64,000 bases of DNA from Aristaeella lactis (GTDB lineage: Bacteria; Bacillota; Clostridia; Christensenellales; Aristaeellaceae). Location: contig NZ_CP069421.1 in the NCBI RefSeq assembly GCF_018118585.1, positions 3,286,001 to 3,350,000 on the forward strand, written 5' to 3'. This document shows positions 31,765-39,979 of this stretch, piece by piece. Positions within the stretch are counted from its first letter, which is position 1; each line of letters begins with the position of its first letter. The notes below the pieces were generated by a model that saw only the letters and a list, made by a program, of their open reading frames with translations, did no database searches and had not been told where the DNA came from. Made by a program: the position numbers and the translations under genes.

Positions 31765-32556
31765 TTATGCTTTGGGAGAACGGCAGACAAACATGCCGTA
31801 TTCCTTGGGAACGGTCAGGACGCCGTCCTTCATGTGGGATGCCAGGACGGAACGGACCGTGTCCCGCGGAAGGCTCCGCAGGTCTGTCATGCCGGAGAGG
31901 GAAAAGATATAGTCCACCAGGTCTTCCACTTCGGTAACTGCAAGGGAATCGTCATAGAGATCCTTTTCCACGTCCGTGAAGAAGGAGATGAGGGCTTCCT
32001 TTCCGTTCTGCAGGGTGAAATTGGTATTGATCGATGTTCTGATACCATAATCGGTAAAAAGGCTGCCGATGTACTCCATCATGCCGTTTTCCCCGTAGGT
32101 GGCGCAGTAAAAGGTACCGCTTTCCTTCAGGACGCGGCGGACCTCGCTGAGACCTTTGGCCAGATCCGGCACATGATAAAGCATCATGTTGGCAATGACA
32201 ACATCGAAGGTATGGTCAGGGAAGGGGATGGACTGGATATCAACAGTCAGGTATTCAATGCCGCTTTCGGCGGCAAGGGTTTCCTTTGTCTTGTTCACCA
32301 TGCCTTCCGAAAAGTCGGAAAGAACCAGGCGGGAACAGCGGGAAATGAGAGCATGCTTTCCTTTCCACATGTCGCCGGTTCCGCAGCCCAGCTCCAGGAC
32401 GGAAGCACCTTCCGGAATCCGGTAGTGTTCCGAGATCCAGTTACCGAAACCCTGTTTGTTGGTGGAATACTTATCATGGATGGAAATGCGGGTGTTCAGT
32501 TTATCTGAAGTGCCGTACTGGCTGGCCAGGACGTTTACGTTGGTCAGGCTGTTCAT
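31765..32556 (-). CDS. SAM-dependent methyltransferase (class I)
   Basis: A 263-residue class I methyltransferase resembling ubiquinone/menaquinone-type and small-molecule enzymes: VLELGCGTGDMWKGK (motif I), SDFSEGMVNKTKET, FPDHTFDVVIANMMLYHV (motif II). AGGAGG lies before the ATG. First gene of a four-gene operon, with its own promoter at 32589-32617. Substrate unknown. Confidence 0.9.
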   Translation of the reverse strand: MNSLTNVNVLASQYGTSDKLNTRISIHDKYSTNKQGFGNWISEHYRIPEGASVLELGCGTGDMWKGKHALISRCSRLVLSDFSEGMVNKTKETLAAESGIEYLTVDIQSIPFPDHTFDVVIANMMLYHVPDLAKGLSEVRRVLKESGTFYCATYGENGMMEYIGSLFTDYGIRTSINTNFTLQNGKEALISFFTDVEKDLYDDSLAVTEVEDLVDYIFSLSGMTDLRSLPRDTVRSVLASHMKDGVLTVPKEYGMFVCRSPKA

Positions 32557-32588
32557 AAGATTTCCTCCTGTAAGGGTTGTTAGAGGGT

Positions 32589-32617
32589 ATCATATCACAA
32601 CGGGCCGGCCAGGACAA
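32589..32617 (-). promoter_or_regulatory. Promoter of the minus-strand methyltransferase operon
   Basis: Minus-strand TTGTCC (32612-32617), a 17-base spacer and TATGAT (32589-32594). Confidence 0.78.
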
Positions 32618-32660
32618 ATCCGGGGCCAATCTGTTTCTTTTCAAACAGGTCCTTTCCCGG

Positions 32661-32666
32661 TATAAT
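32661..32666 (+). promoter_or_regulatory. Probable -10 of the AlkD-resistance-like operon
   Basis: TATAAT at 32661-32666, 63 bases before the AlkD-like gene. No good -35 at 17 bases, so tentative. It faces away from the divergent operon promoter. Confidence 0.5.
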
Positions 32667-32728
32667 GAAAAGACTCTGTGCGGTAACAATGAAAATGGAG
32701 ATCCGGCTGTGAACGGAAAGGCATCATT

Positions 32729-33421
32729 ATGATTATTGATGAGATCAGGACGGAACTGAAAAAGCTTCAGGATGTGAAATACCGGGAAATGCAGATCCGG
32801 ATCATTCCGACGGTGAAACCGGAAAGCATCATCGGTGTGCGGACGCCGGAACTGCGGCAGATGGCTAAACAGTACGCGCAGGCGGAAGACATTGGCGTGT
32901 TTCTGAAGGACCTGCCGCATCAGTATTTTGAGGAAAACCAGCTGCATGCTTTCATTCTTTCCGGAATGAAGGATTATGATGCATGCCTGGAAGCGCTGAA
33001 CCGGTTCCTGCCGTATGTGGACAACTGGGCCACCTGTGACCAGATGTCGCCGAAGGTGTTCAGGAAACACCGAGAGGAACTGCTGAACAGCATCCGGGAA
33101 TGGATCGGATCGAAGGAAACCTATACGATCCGGTTCGGTATCGGGATGCTGATGGAGCATTACCTGGACGGGGATTTTGATCCTGCATATCCAGAGATGG
33201 CGGCAGGGGTGCGGTCAGAGGAATACTATGTGAATATGATGACGGCCTGGTATTTTGCCACGGCGCTGGCGAAGCAGTATGACACGGTACTGCCGTATAT
33301 TGAGCAGCACCGGCTGGATGACTGGACCCATAACAAGGCAATCCAGAAAGCCATTGAGAGCTACCGGATCACACCGGAACAGAAAGACTACCTGAGAACC
33401 CTGAAAACAACGAGGAAATAA
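32729..33421 (+). CDS. DNA alkylation repair protein, AlkD-like
   Basis: A 230-residue all-helical HEAT-like repeat protein of the AlkC/AlkD DNA glycosylase family (PF08713), which removes positively charged alkylated bases. Family marks are YREMQIRIIPTVKPESIIGVRTPELR and VDNWATCDQMSP, where the tryptophan and aspartate lie in the DNA cleft. This is the short form found in many Firmicutes, whose activity is less well tested than Bacillus AlkD. It heads a tightly packed operon with two aminoglycoside-modifying enzyme homologues and a GNAT. Confidence 0.88.
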   Translation: MIIDEIRTELKKLQDVKYREMQIRIIPTVKPESIIGVRTPELRQMAKQYAQAEDIGVFLKDLPHQYFEENQLHAFILSGMKDYDACLEALNRFLPYVDNWATCDQMSPKVFRKHREELLNSIREWIGSKETYTIRFGIGMLMEHYLDGDFDPAYPEMAAGVRSEEYYVNMMTAWYFATALAKQYDTVLPYIEQHRLDDWTHNKAIQKAIESYRITPEQKDYLRTLKTTRK

Positions 33422-33423
33422 CC

Positions 33424-34248
33424 ATGAATACAGCGGAACAGATCAACGAAAAAAGCACAGGGAACACGGATGCCGGCATGAACGCCCTGACCGGCCTGTT
33501 TGTGAAGTGCTCCCGGGAAATCCTGAAGGAGAACCTGATGGGTGTCTATCTGCATGGCTCCGCTGTGATGGGATGCTACCAGCCGAAAAAGAGTGACCTG
33601 GACTTCATGGTGGTCGTGAAGGAAAACATGACGGACGCGGATAAGCGGGCTTTTATGGACAGCGTCATCAGGCTGGACGCGGCGGGGCCTGCCAAAGGCA
33701 TTGAAATGAGCATTGTGATCCGGAATGTATGCGATCCGTTCGTGTACCCGACGCCGTTTATCCTGCATTATTCGAGGATGCATACGGCATGGTACCGGCG
33801 GGATCCGGAAGATTATATCTGGAAGATGAACGGGACCGACAGTGACCTGGCGGCTCACTTTTCCGTGATCCGGGGCAGGGGTGTATGCCTGTACGGCCTG
33901 CCGATCGCGGAAGTGTTCGGAGAAGTGCCGGAAGAGGACTACCTGGACGCCATGTGGGATGACATCGGCGGGGCGGAGGAAGAGATCACGGAGAATCCGA
34001 TGTACCTGATCCTGAACCTGCCGCGGGTACTGGCCTGGCTGAAGGAGAAGAAGATCCTGTCCAAGAAGGAAGGCGGAGAATGGGGGCTCGGCAGCCTGCC
34101 GGAGGCCTACCATCCGCTGCTCCGGTCCGCTCTGAAGGAATACGCGGAAGGCATAAATGAACAGTATGACCCGGAAACGGCAAAGCGCTACGCGGCTTAC
34201 ATGCTGGAGCAGATCCGGGCCGAAAAAGAACAAAATAAAGGAGATTAA
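33424..34248 (+). CDS. Aminoglycoside adenylyltransferase-like nucleotidyltransferase (AadA/DUF4111 type)
   Basis: A 274-residue enzyme with an N-terminal nucleotidyltransferase fold (GSAVMGCYQPKKSDLDFMVV: the GS and D-x-D motif) and a C-terminal helical domain like AadA/ANT(3'') proteins. Such enzymes adenylylate streptomycin or spectinomycin; whether this one does is unknown, as many chromosomal homologues are not resistance genes. It starts two bases after the AlkD-like stop codon and ends two bases before the next gene. Confidence 0.85.
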   Translation: MNTAEQINEKSTGNTDAGMNALTGLFVKCSREILKENLMGVYLHGSAVMGCYQPKKSDLDFMVVVKENMTDADKRAFMDSVIRLDAAGPAKGIEMSIVIRNVCDPFVYPTPFILHYSRMHTAWYRRDPEDYIWKMNGTDSDLAAHFSVIRGRGVCLYGLPIAEVFGEVPEEDYLDAMWDDIGGAEEEITENPMYLILNLPRVLAWLKEKKILSKKEGGEWGLGSLPEAYHPLLRSALKEYAEGINEQYDPETAKRYAAYMLEQIRAEKEQNKGD

Positions 34249-34250
34249 TC

Positions 34251-34808
34251 GTGATCTATTATCAGGATGACGAGCTGGTGATCCGCGACATGGAAGAAGC
34301 GGACGGACAGGCTTTTGTGGATGAATTTACGGCCCAGGGATGGCATCCCAGCCTTGCCTATTACCAGATGAGGATGAAGGAACGGGCCGAGGGGAAATGC
34401 GCGGCCCTGACAGCGGTATACCAGGGAAAGCAGGCCGGATATGTATACCTGTTCCTGGAAGCGGAGGAAGGTCCGTTTGCGGGAAAAGGCTGGCCGATCA
34501 TTGTGGATTTCAATGTGCTGAAAAAGTACCAGCGGAAGGGAATCGGCGGCCGGCTGATGGACGCGGCGGAACAGATCGCGTCACAGTATTCTGATACGGT
34601 CTGCCTGGGGGTCGGCCTGTGTGATTCCTACGGCAGCGCCCAGAGGATGTATGTGAAGCGCGGATATATTCCGGACGGCTCCGGCATGTGGTATCAGGAC
34701 AGGCAATGCGTGCAGTATGAGACGGTCTGCACCGTGGATGACGATCTGGTTCTGTTTTTCGCCAAGAAGCTGCCTGAAGCGCATCCCGGAAAGAACGAAA
34801 AAAACTGA
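34251..34808 (+). CDS. GNAT acetyltransferase
   Basis: A 185-residue GNAT protein starting at GTG after AGGAG. The acetyl-CoA loop is KKYQRKGIGGRLMDAAE, and the distal strand is CLGVGLCDSYGSAQRMYVK. The closest general type is a small-molecule or aminoglycoside acetyltransferase. It lies between an ANT-like and an APH-like gene, which hints at a shared target class, but the substrate is not readable. Confidence 0.87.
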   Translation: MIYYQDDELVIRDMEEADGQAFVDEFTAQGWHPSLAYYQMRMKERAEGKCAALTAVYQGKQAGYVYLFLEAEEGPFAGKGWPIIVDFNVLKKYQRKGIGGRLMDAAEQIASQYSDTVCLGVGLCDSYGSAQRMYVKRGYIPDGSGMWYQDRQCVQYETVCTVDDDLVLFFAKKLPEAHPGKNEKN

Positions 34809-34822
34809 GGAGGCGAACCGGA

Positions 34823-35629
34823 TTGCCGCATTTGTCAGGAAACTTTGAACATATCCCGGATTCCATTGCCGCAATCCTCGGGAACCGGACCGGAATGATG
34901 GACGAATTGGGGAAATCCAGGGCACAGGTGGTGCTTTTTGAGGATTATGTGCTGAAGATCCGCCCGGAAAACGGCTGGGATACAGAAGATACAAAGATCC
35001 TCCGGTGGCTTGCCGGAAAAGTGCCTGTCCCGCAGGTGGCAGCCCATGCGGTACAGGACGGAATGGACTGGCTGCTGATGACCCGGATGAAAGGAAAAGT
35101 ACTGTGCGATCCTTCCGTGATGGAAAAACCGACGCTGCTGCTGGACTGCATGGCGGAAGCACTGCACGCGTTATGGGACATTCCTGTGGAAAACTGTCCG
35201 TTTGAGCGGACTGTGAAAGCAAATCTTGCCAATGCTGAAGCAACGATCCTGGCCGGACGGTTTGACGCTTCCGACAGTGAACCGGAGACCTTTGGACCGG
35301 GCGGATTTGAAAACCCGATGGCCCTGCTGGAATGGCTGAAAGCCAACCTGCCGCCGCAGGACCGGATGGTGACGCACGGCGACTTCTGCCTGCCGAACCT
35401 GTTCACAGACGGGAAACGGTTTACAGGCTTCATTGACGTTGGCAACGCGGGTGTCGGGGACCGATGGCAGGACCTGGCTCTGGGCTGGCGGAGCCTGAAA
35501 CACAACTGCGACGGACACTACGGGAAAGTCTATCCGGGGATTAATCCGGATGACCTGTTCCGGGCAGCCGGCGTAGAGAAAGATGAGGAAAAACTGCGGT
35601 ATTATATCCTGCTGGACGAACTGAACTGA
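34823..35629 (+). CDS. Aminoglycoside 3'-phosphotransferase family protein
   Basis: A 268-residue kinase-fold enzyme of the APH(3') group. The catalytic motif THGDFCLPNLF (Asp as base, Asn as metal ligand) and FIDVGNAGVGDRWQDLA (metal-binding Asp, as in APH(3')-IIIa) are both complete. It starts at TTG 34823 with AGGAGG upstream. Last gene of the operon, ended by the terminator at 35650. Resistance to kanamycin-type drugs is possible but not shown; it lacks mobile-element surroundings and fits local base composition. Confidence 0.87.
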   Translation: MPHLSGNFEHIPDSIAAILGNRTGMMDELGKSRAQVVLFEDYVLKIRPENGWDTEDTKILRWLAGKVPVPQVAAHAVQDGMDWLLMTRMKGKVLCDPSVMEKPTLLLDCMAEALHALWDIPVENCPFERTVKANLANAEATILAGRFDASDSEPETFGPGGFENPMALLEWLKANLPPQDRMVTHGDFCLPNLFTDGKRFTGFIDVGNAGVGDRWQDLALGWRSLKHNCDGHYGKVYPGINPDDLFRAAGVEKDEEKLRYYILLDELN

Positions 35630-35649
35630 CAGGAACCCGGAGACAAAAT

Positions 35650-35682
35650 AACAGCACCCCGCTTTTGACGGGGTGCTGTTTT
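35650..35682. terminator. Bidirectional terminator between two converging operons
   Basis: AACAGCACCCCG (35650-35661), a 7-base loop, CGGGGTGCTGTT (35669-35680) and TT. It lies 20 bases after the APH gene and 12 bases past the phosphoesterase gene. Confidence 0.88.
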
Positions 35683-35693
35683 CTGTCATTCGG

Positions 35694-36647
35694 TCAGGCT
35701 TTCTGAAGGAGATCCTGTTCCCATGCCTTATACGCGCTTTCCCAGGTTTCGACGGAATAGGGCCTGCGGGAATCGTTGATCTTCCGGGCGAACTGTTCCG
35801 CGTATTCCAGGAAGAAGGTCAGATGTTCCCGGGCGGTCATCAGTTCCCTGAGGATCACCCTGCTCCAGACATTCGCTTCCGTGAACTGCGTTGTGGTTTT
35901 CAGCTGATCCGCGTACTGCTGTTTGTCAAAGGGAATCCTGACATTTTCAATTTCCATCTCTCCGCTTTCCCGGATCGTCAGAACAGCGTAGGGAACTGAA
36001 TCAATGATTCCGTCCAGAGGGAGGCCGCAGGAACCGGGATTCACCAGATAAACGTTTCTGCCGGACACTTTATAACTCCACTGAACGTGGGTATGTCCGA
36101 AGAGATAGATCCCTTCCTCCAGCCCGGAAAGGGCGTCCTGAAAAGCCGGATCCCGTTCCAGGAGGCTGCGGATATGACCGGAGAGCGTATCAGGAAGAAG
36201 CTGTGTATCCGCAAACTGCTTTGCAATGACATCCGGACCGAAAAGCCTGAACTCACAGTCAGAGATCCAGTTTTCCAGGGAATGGGCAAGATGAATACGG
36301 GCACCGCCGATGCTGAAATCCAGGGTATGCGGAAGCCCGGTCAGATAACGCAGGTTTTCCGGCGCGATATTCCTGAAACACCAGTAGGATATCTGCATCT
36401 GGCCGTCGGTCCAGTTTCGCTGGTCTTTTCCGATCAGGTTTTCCAGATACCGTTCCTCGTTGCCCCGGATGATATGCTTATTCCTGACCTGCCGGACGGC
36501 CGAAATGCAGGCGTCCGGATACGGACCGCTGAGGCAGTAGTCTCCGGCAAAGATAAATTCCGCTATTCCGCGTTTTTCCGCGTCCCGGAGCACCGCTTCC
36601 AGGGCGGGAAGGTTCCCGTGGATATCCGATATGACAGCAATCTTCAT
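35694..36647 (-). CDS. Calcineurin-like metallophosphoesterase
   Basis: A 317-residue phosphoesterase. The dimetal motifs are in order: ISDIHGNLPALEA, FAGDYCLSGPYP, IIRGNEER and FGHTHVQW. The C-terminal 90 residues are helical and specific to this subgroup. ATG 36647 overlaps the upstream SnoaL-like stop codon as ATGA, so an in-frame start further upstream is unlikely. Likely substrates are nucleotides or phosphoproteins; not determined. Last gene of a five-gene operon. Confidence 0.9.
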   Translation of the reverse strand: MKIAVISDIHGNLPALEAVLRDAEKRGIAEFIFAGDYCLSGPYPDACISAVRQVRNKHIIRGNEERYLENLIGKDQRNWTDGQMQISYWCFRNIAPENLRYLTGLPHTLDFSIGGARIHLAHSLENWISDCEFRLFGPDVIAKQFADTQLLPDTLSGHIRSLLERDPAFQDALSGLEEGIYLFGHTHVQWSYKVSGRNVYLVNPGSCGLPLDGIIDSVPYAVLTIRESGEMEIENVRIPFDKQQYADQLKTTTQFTEANVWSRVILRELMTAREHLTFFLEYAEQFARKINDSRRPYSVETWESAYKAWEQDLLQKA

Positions 36648-37039
36648 GGTGCCTGTTCTCCCGAATTCTTTTCCCGGATCGGTCTTCCGATCTTCATTTG
36701 CCGCCGCCATTCCGGCGCCTCACCGTCATCCGCCCAGTATTCATCCATTTCCCGGATCTTTCCGCCGGTCAGCCTGATAAAGCTGACCACATGGAAGGAC
36801 GAGCTGCGGTCCACGGGAAAAACGCGGCCGGCCAGGATGACAGTATCCCCGTTTTCTTCAACGCGTTCGATCTCGCCGAGCCAGTCGCTCGGATAGTCAC
36901 AGTTCACCCGGACGTATTCCTTAACGGTAAACTGCTCATTGGAACAGTGCCAGCGGATGACTGCGTTTTCGTGGAAGTAGGCAGGGAGCTTTTCCCTGTT
37001 CTGGGAGATGATATCCTGCCAGAAAGCCTGAATATTCAT
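36644..37039 (-). CDS. SnoaL/NTF2-like small protein
   Basis: A 131-residue protein with an NTF2-like (SnoaL, DUF4440) cone fold: FWQDIISQNREKLPAYFHEN at the start and FIRLTGGKIREMDEYWADDG near the end are typical. These bind or convert small ligands. Coupled by ATGA to the phosphoesterase. Function unknown. Confidence 0.8.
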   Translation of the reverse strand: MNIQAFWQDIISQNREKLPAYFHENAVIRWHCSNEQFTVKEYVRVNCDYPSDWLGEIERVEENGDTVILAGRVFPVDRSSSFHVVSFIRLTGGKIREMDEYWADDGEAPEWRRQMKIGRPIREKNSGEQAP

Positions 37040-37070
37040 GGATTTCCTTTCTTGCTGACTGAACAGGGAA

Positions 37071-38138
37071 TTACAGTGACAGGATCCGTGTGGGGACGTC
37101 CATTTCCGCCAGGGTACGGTAGATCACACTGGCGGTATCGCTGAACGCGATATCCGGGGGAAGACGCTTCATGGCGGCGGTGATCTCTTCCTGCGTGGGA
37201 AGCCGGTCCACTGCATAGAACGCGCCGTAATCCCGGTTTGCGGAAGCATTTGAGATCACTTGCGCGGCATACCCGATATCGAGGTAACGCAGGTCTCCCA
37301 GGCAGGCAGTTTCCACGCCGCTGTTGCCCATGTAAAGACGGCAGTCCTGATGAACTGTCAGGTAGAGATCGTTCTGTTCCCGCACAAACAGCTCCTTCAC
37401 CGTGAGCCCCTGCTCAAAGCGCTTGGCGACTGCCGCAGGCGTATGGCGTTCCGCATTATTCAGCAACTCAGTTTTGTCCTGCTCCCATGACTCCAACCGG
37501 TCGGAGATGGCATAAAGATCCTGCAGGGAAGCACGGTAGGGTTCAAATTCGCGCATGTTGCGATGCGGGGTATAGCAGGGAACGGCGAAATAGATAAAAT
37601 CCGGTCCGACCTGCCTGATCACCTGATCGATTGCCGCGGCGTCCTCCGGGAAGAAACGGTTGAACATGAGGGAAATGCTGACTTTTGCACCAAGGGATTT
37701 CGCGTATTCGGCGGAGGCCACAGATGCCTGGAAAGCACCTTCCCTGCGGACAATCTCATCGTGATGCTCCGGACTACCGTGCAGCGTGATGCCGAAATCC
37801 ATGCAGCCGCAGTCCATGTAAGCTTTGACGACGGACTCCTTATCCTTCCGGCGCATCAGGGCGATGCCTGTTGTCATTCCGTGATGATAAAGCTGGATAT
37901 GCTTTGTGGACGTCGCGGCACGAATGATCTCCACGATATCCGGATGATTGAAGGGCTCATTATCCATTGTAAAACTGGGAACGGGGGAGGCGGGCAGCGC
38001 GGAAGCCAGCTCGTCGAGCCGGCTGATACACCGCAGGGCATCCTCCAGGGGAATGTATTTACCAGGTCCGCCGTTGACATAGCAGTGTTTGCACCGGGTG
38101 TTGCACCCGGAGATCAGAAGGTCAAAATTCATTTCCAT
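37071..38138 (-). CDS. Radical SAM protein
   Basis: A 355-residue radical SAM enzyme. Cys12, Cys16 and Cys19 (GCNTRCKHCYV) bind the 4Fe-4S cluster that cleaves SAM. The partial barrel continues with SFTMDNEPFNHPDI and a LHGSPEHHDEIVR stretch typical of SPASM-like or molybdopterin-type radical SAM proteins. Later cysteines (QDCRLYMG, ETACLGDL) could bind an auxiliary cluster. No short peptide substrate gene was seen next to it. The operon also encodes a methyltransferase, a DUF3795-GNAT fusion, a SnoaL-like protein and a phosphoesterase. Confidence 0.87.
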   Translation of the reverse strand: MEMNFDLLISGCNTRCKHCYVNGGPGKYIPLEDALRCISRLDELASALPASPVPSFTMDNEPFNHPDIVEIIRAATSTKHIQLYHHGMTTGIALMRRKDKESVVKAYMDCGCMDFGITLHGSPEHHDEIVRREGAFQASVASAEYAKSLGAKVSISLMFNRFFPEDAAAIDQVIRQVGPDFIYFAVPCYTPHRNMREFEPYRASLQDLYAISDRLESWEQDKTELLNNAERHTPAAVAKRFEQGLTVKELFVREQNDLYLTVHQDCRLYMGNSGVETACLGDLRYLDIGYAAQVISNASANRDYGAFYAVDRLPTQEEITAAMKRLPPDIAFSDTASVIYRTLAEMDVPTRILSL

Positions 38139-38169
38139 AAATAAACTCCTTGTATGCCGCGTAAACCGG

Positions 38170-38946
38170 TTATGACCGCACCAGGGTCATACGGATTTCC
38201 GAGGCTTTGACATTGTCGTTGTACATTTCATTTCCGTCCGGACAGAAACCGCATTTTTCGTAGAAGCGGATCGCCCTGTTGTTACCCTTCAGGACCCACA
38301 GGTTTACCTTCGGGTAGTCTTTCAGTTTTTCCAGGCCGGCTTCCATCAGCCGGAGGCCTACGCCTTTGCCGTAGTATTCTGACAGGATATAGATGGCGAA
38401 GATTTCCCCTTCTTCAGGCAGTTCCCTCCGGCAGCCGTAACCGACAAAGCCGATGACACGGCCCTTGTCGATGGCGACCAGGAGATTATCCGTCCAGGAG
38501 AAGGCCATCTTTTCGCTCTTTTCCAGGGTGAACCGGTCCAGGTAGTCCTGGCTGACCAGGCCGGGATAGGCTTCATGCCATGACTGCCAGTGAACAAAGG
38601 CCTTCCCTTTGATCTCTTCATCGGTTTCCATCTTTTTGACGATGATGTCCACAGCGGTTTTCTCCTGTTCTTTGAGGTATTCGTCCCGCAACGCTGACAG
38701 ATGGGAAATAATATTGGCGTTCCAGGATATCAGCGAAGGCAGGTTCTCACAGGGGAACGCTTCACACAGACCGCAGAACTGCACATGGTGGGCCCTGGCA
38801 CAGGCGTGTATCCGGCACTGGCCGGATCCGGCCCATTCCGGAACTCGTCCGTCCGCTTCTATACAGCCGGGGCACCTGCCGTCCGCCTTTTTCGGGCAGC
38901 CGTCGCAGCATTCTCCGCAGGCGGTGATCCGGGTGAAATCGGTCAT
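38170..38946 (-). CDS. DUF3795-GNAT fusion protein
   Basis: A 258-residue protein. The first 75 residues are cysteine-rich (ACGECCDGCPKKADGRCPGC, then FCGLCEAFPCENL), the DUF3795 pattern that probably binds zinc or a cluster. Residues 115-258 are a GNAT acetyltransferase (YILSEYYGKGVGLRLMEAG and NNRAIRFYEKCGF). The second of two close ATGs (38946) is chosen because the ribosome site AGGAG touches the first. Function unknown; the metal domain may hold or sense the substrate. Confidence 0.87.
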   Translation of the reverse strand: MTDFTRITACGECCDGCPKKADGRCPGCIEADGRVPEWAGSGQCRIHACARAHHVQFCGLCEAFPCENLPSLISWNANIISHLSALRDEYLKEQEKTAVDIIVKKMETDEEIKGKAFVHWQSWHEAYPGLVSQDYLDRFTLEKSEKMAFSWTDNLLVAIDKGRVIGFVGYGCRRELPEEGEIFAIYILSEYYGKGVGLRLMEAGLEKLKDYPKVNLWVLKGNNRAIRFYEKCGFCPDGNEMYNDNVKASEIRMTLVRS

Positions 38947-38992
38947 GGTGTTCATTCTCCTTTATGGATACTGCCGGATAGGTGGTCCGGGT

Positions 38993-39763
38993 TCAGGCGT
39001 GTTTACAGCAAAAGATCATGTTTTCGGAATCAACGGAGATTGGCGGCCTGTCCTCTTTCGTACACAGGGCGGAGCTTTCCCAGTCCACCCGCAGGCCGGC
39101 TTCCCTAACCAGGGAACGGATCTCCCGGGGATAATACCAGGTCAGCCGTTCCTCGGTGCAGGCTTCCCGGATGAGGACGCCGTCTTTCCACTCTTCCAGG
39201 CGGATCGTATCGTTTTCCACCTGGTTCAGAAAGTCGTAGCAGGGTTTGAAATAATCCCTGATCTCGCTGCCGTTTTCCGTGGCGAAGGTGAGGACTTCCT
39301 CTTCGCCGTTTGACCTGACCATGTAATCCGTATCCGGAACGGAGGAGTCAATGATGACGCAGCCGCCTGGCGCAAGATGATCCCTGCAGCAGGACAGGAT
39401 GGAGGCCACATCCGCCGCGTCCGCAAAATGGTTCAGGAAATTGCAGGAAAGCAGGATCACGTCAAACCGTTCATCCAGGGAGAAATGCCGCGCGTCGGTC
39501 TGGACGACATGGAGGCGGTCCCGGGGATAATCCTTTTTCTCCATCAGGGAGATCATATCCGATTCAAATTCGATACCGGTTACCTGGAAACCGGCTTTGG
39601 CAAGGGGGATTACGATCCTTCCGGTGCCGCTCCCCAGCTCCAGGATCTTTTTTCCGCAGGGGCCCAGCAGGGATACATATTGTTCCGCGTCTTCGCAGCC
39701 TTCATGCAGTATGTCGAAGAATTCAGCAAAAAAGCCCTGGAATTCATTTTCGTTATGTGTCAT
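38993..39763 (-). CDS. SAM-dependent methyltransferase (class I)
   Basis: A 256-residue class I methyltransferase: ILELGSGTGRIVIPLAK (motif I), IEFESDMISL and FDVILLSCNFLNHF, then LAPGGCVIIDSS. The start MTHNENEFQGFFAEFF follows AAAGGAAC; an upstream in-frame ATG has no ribosome site. First gene of a five-gene minus-strand operon. A TATACA box about 40 bases upstream may be its -10. Substrate unknown. Confidence 0.88.
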   Translation of the reverse strand: MTHNENEFQGFFAEFFDILHEGCEDAEQYVSLLGPCGKKILELGSGTGRIVIPLAKAGFQVTGIEFESDMISLMEKKDYPRDRLHVVQTDARHFSLDERFDVILLSCNFLNHFADAADVASILSCCRDHLAPGGCVIIDSSVPDTDYMVRSNGEEEVLTFATENGSEIRDYFKPCYDFLNQVENDTIRLEEWKDGVLIREACTEERLTWYYPREIRSLVREAGLRVDWESSALCTKEDRPPISVDSENMIFCCKHA

Positions 39764-39979
39764 TTGGGGGTTCCTTTCATTTTTCAGGTCGGTTTGGTTT
39801 CGGATTGTATAACAAAAGGATTCACCCGGCCAATCCGCAGGGCGCAGGGAATCCATGTGTGTTTTTTTCTGAAAGTAAGGTATCCTCCCAAAACATATGA
39901 TTTAGATTCAACTGAATCCTGAAACGCCGTTTCAATCTTTCGACAGGGAACGGTTTGTTTCCTTTTTTGACGCGGTGAA

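Noticed and set aside
33424-35629. Recently acquired resistance cassette (integron or transposon)
   Set aside because: No integrase, attC site, IS or change in composition; the genes fit local codon use.
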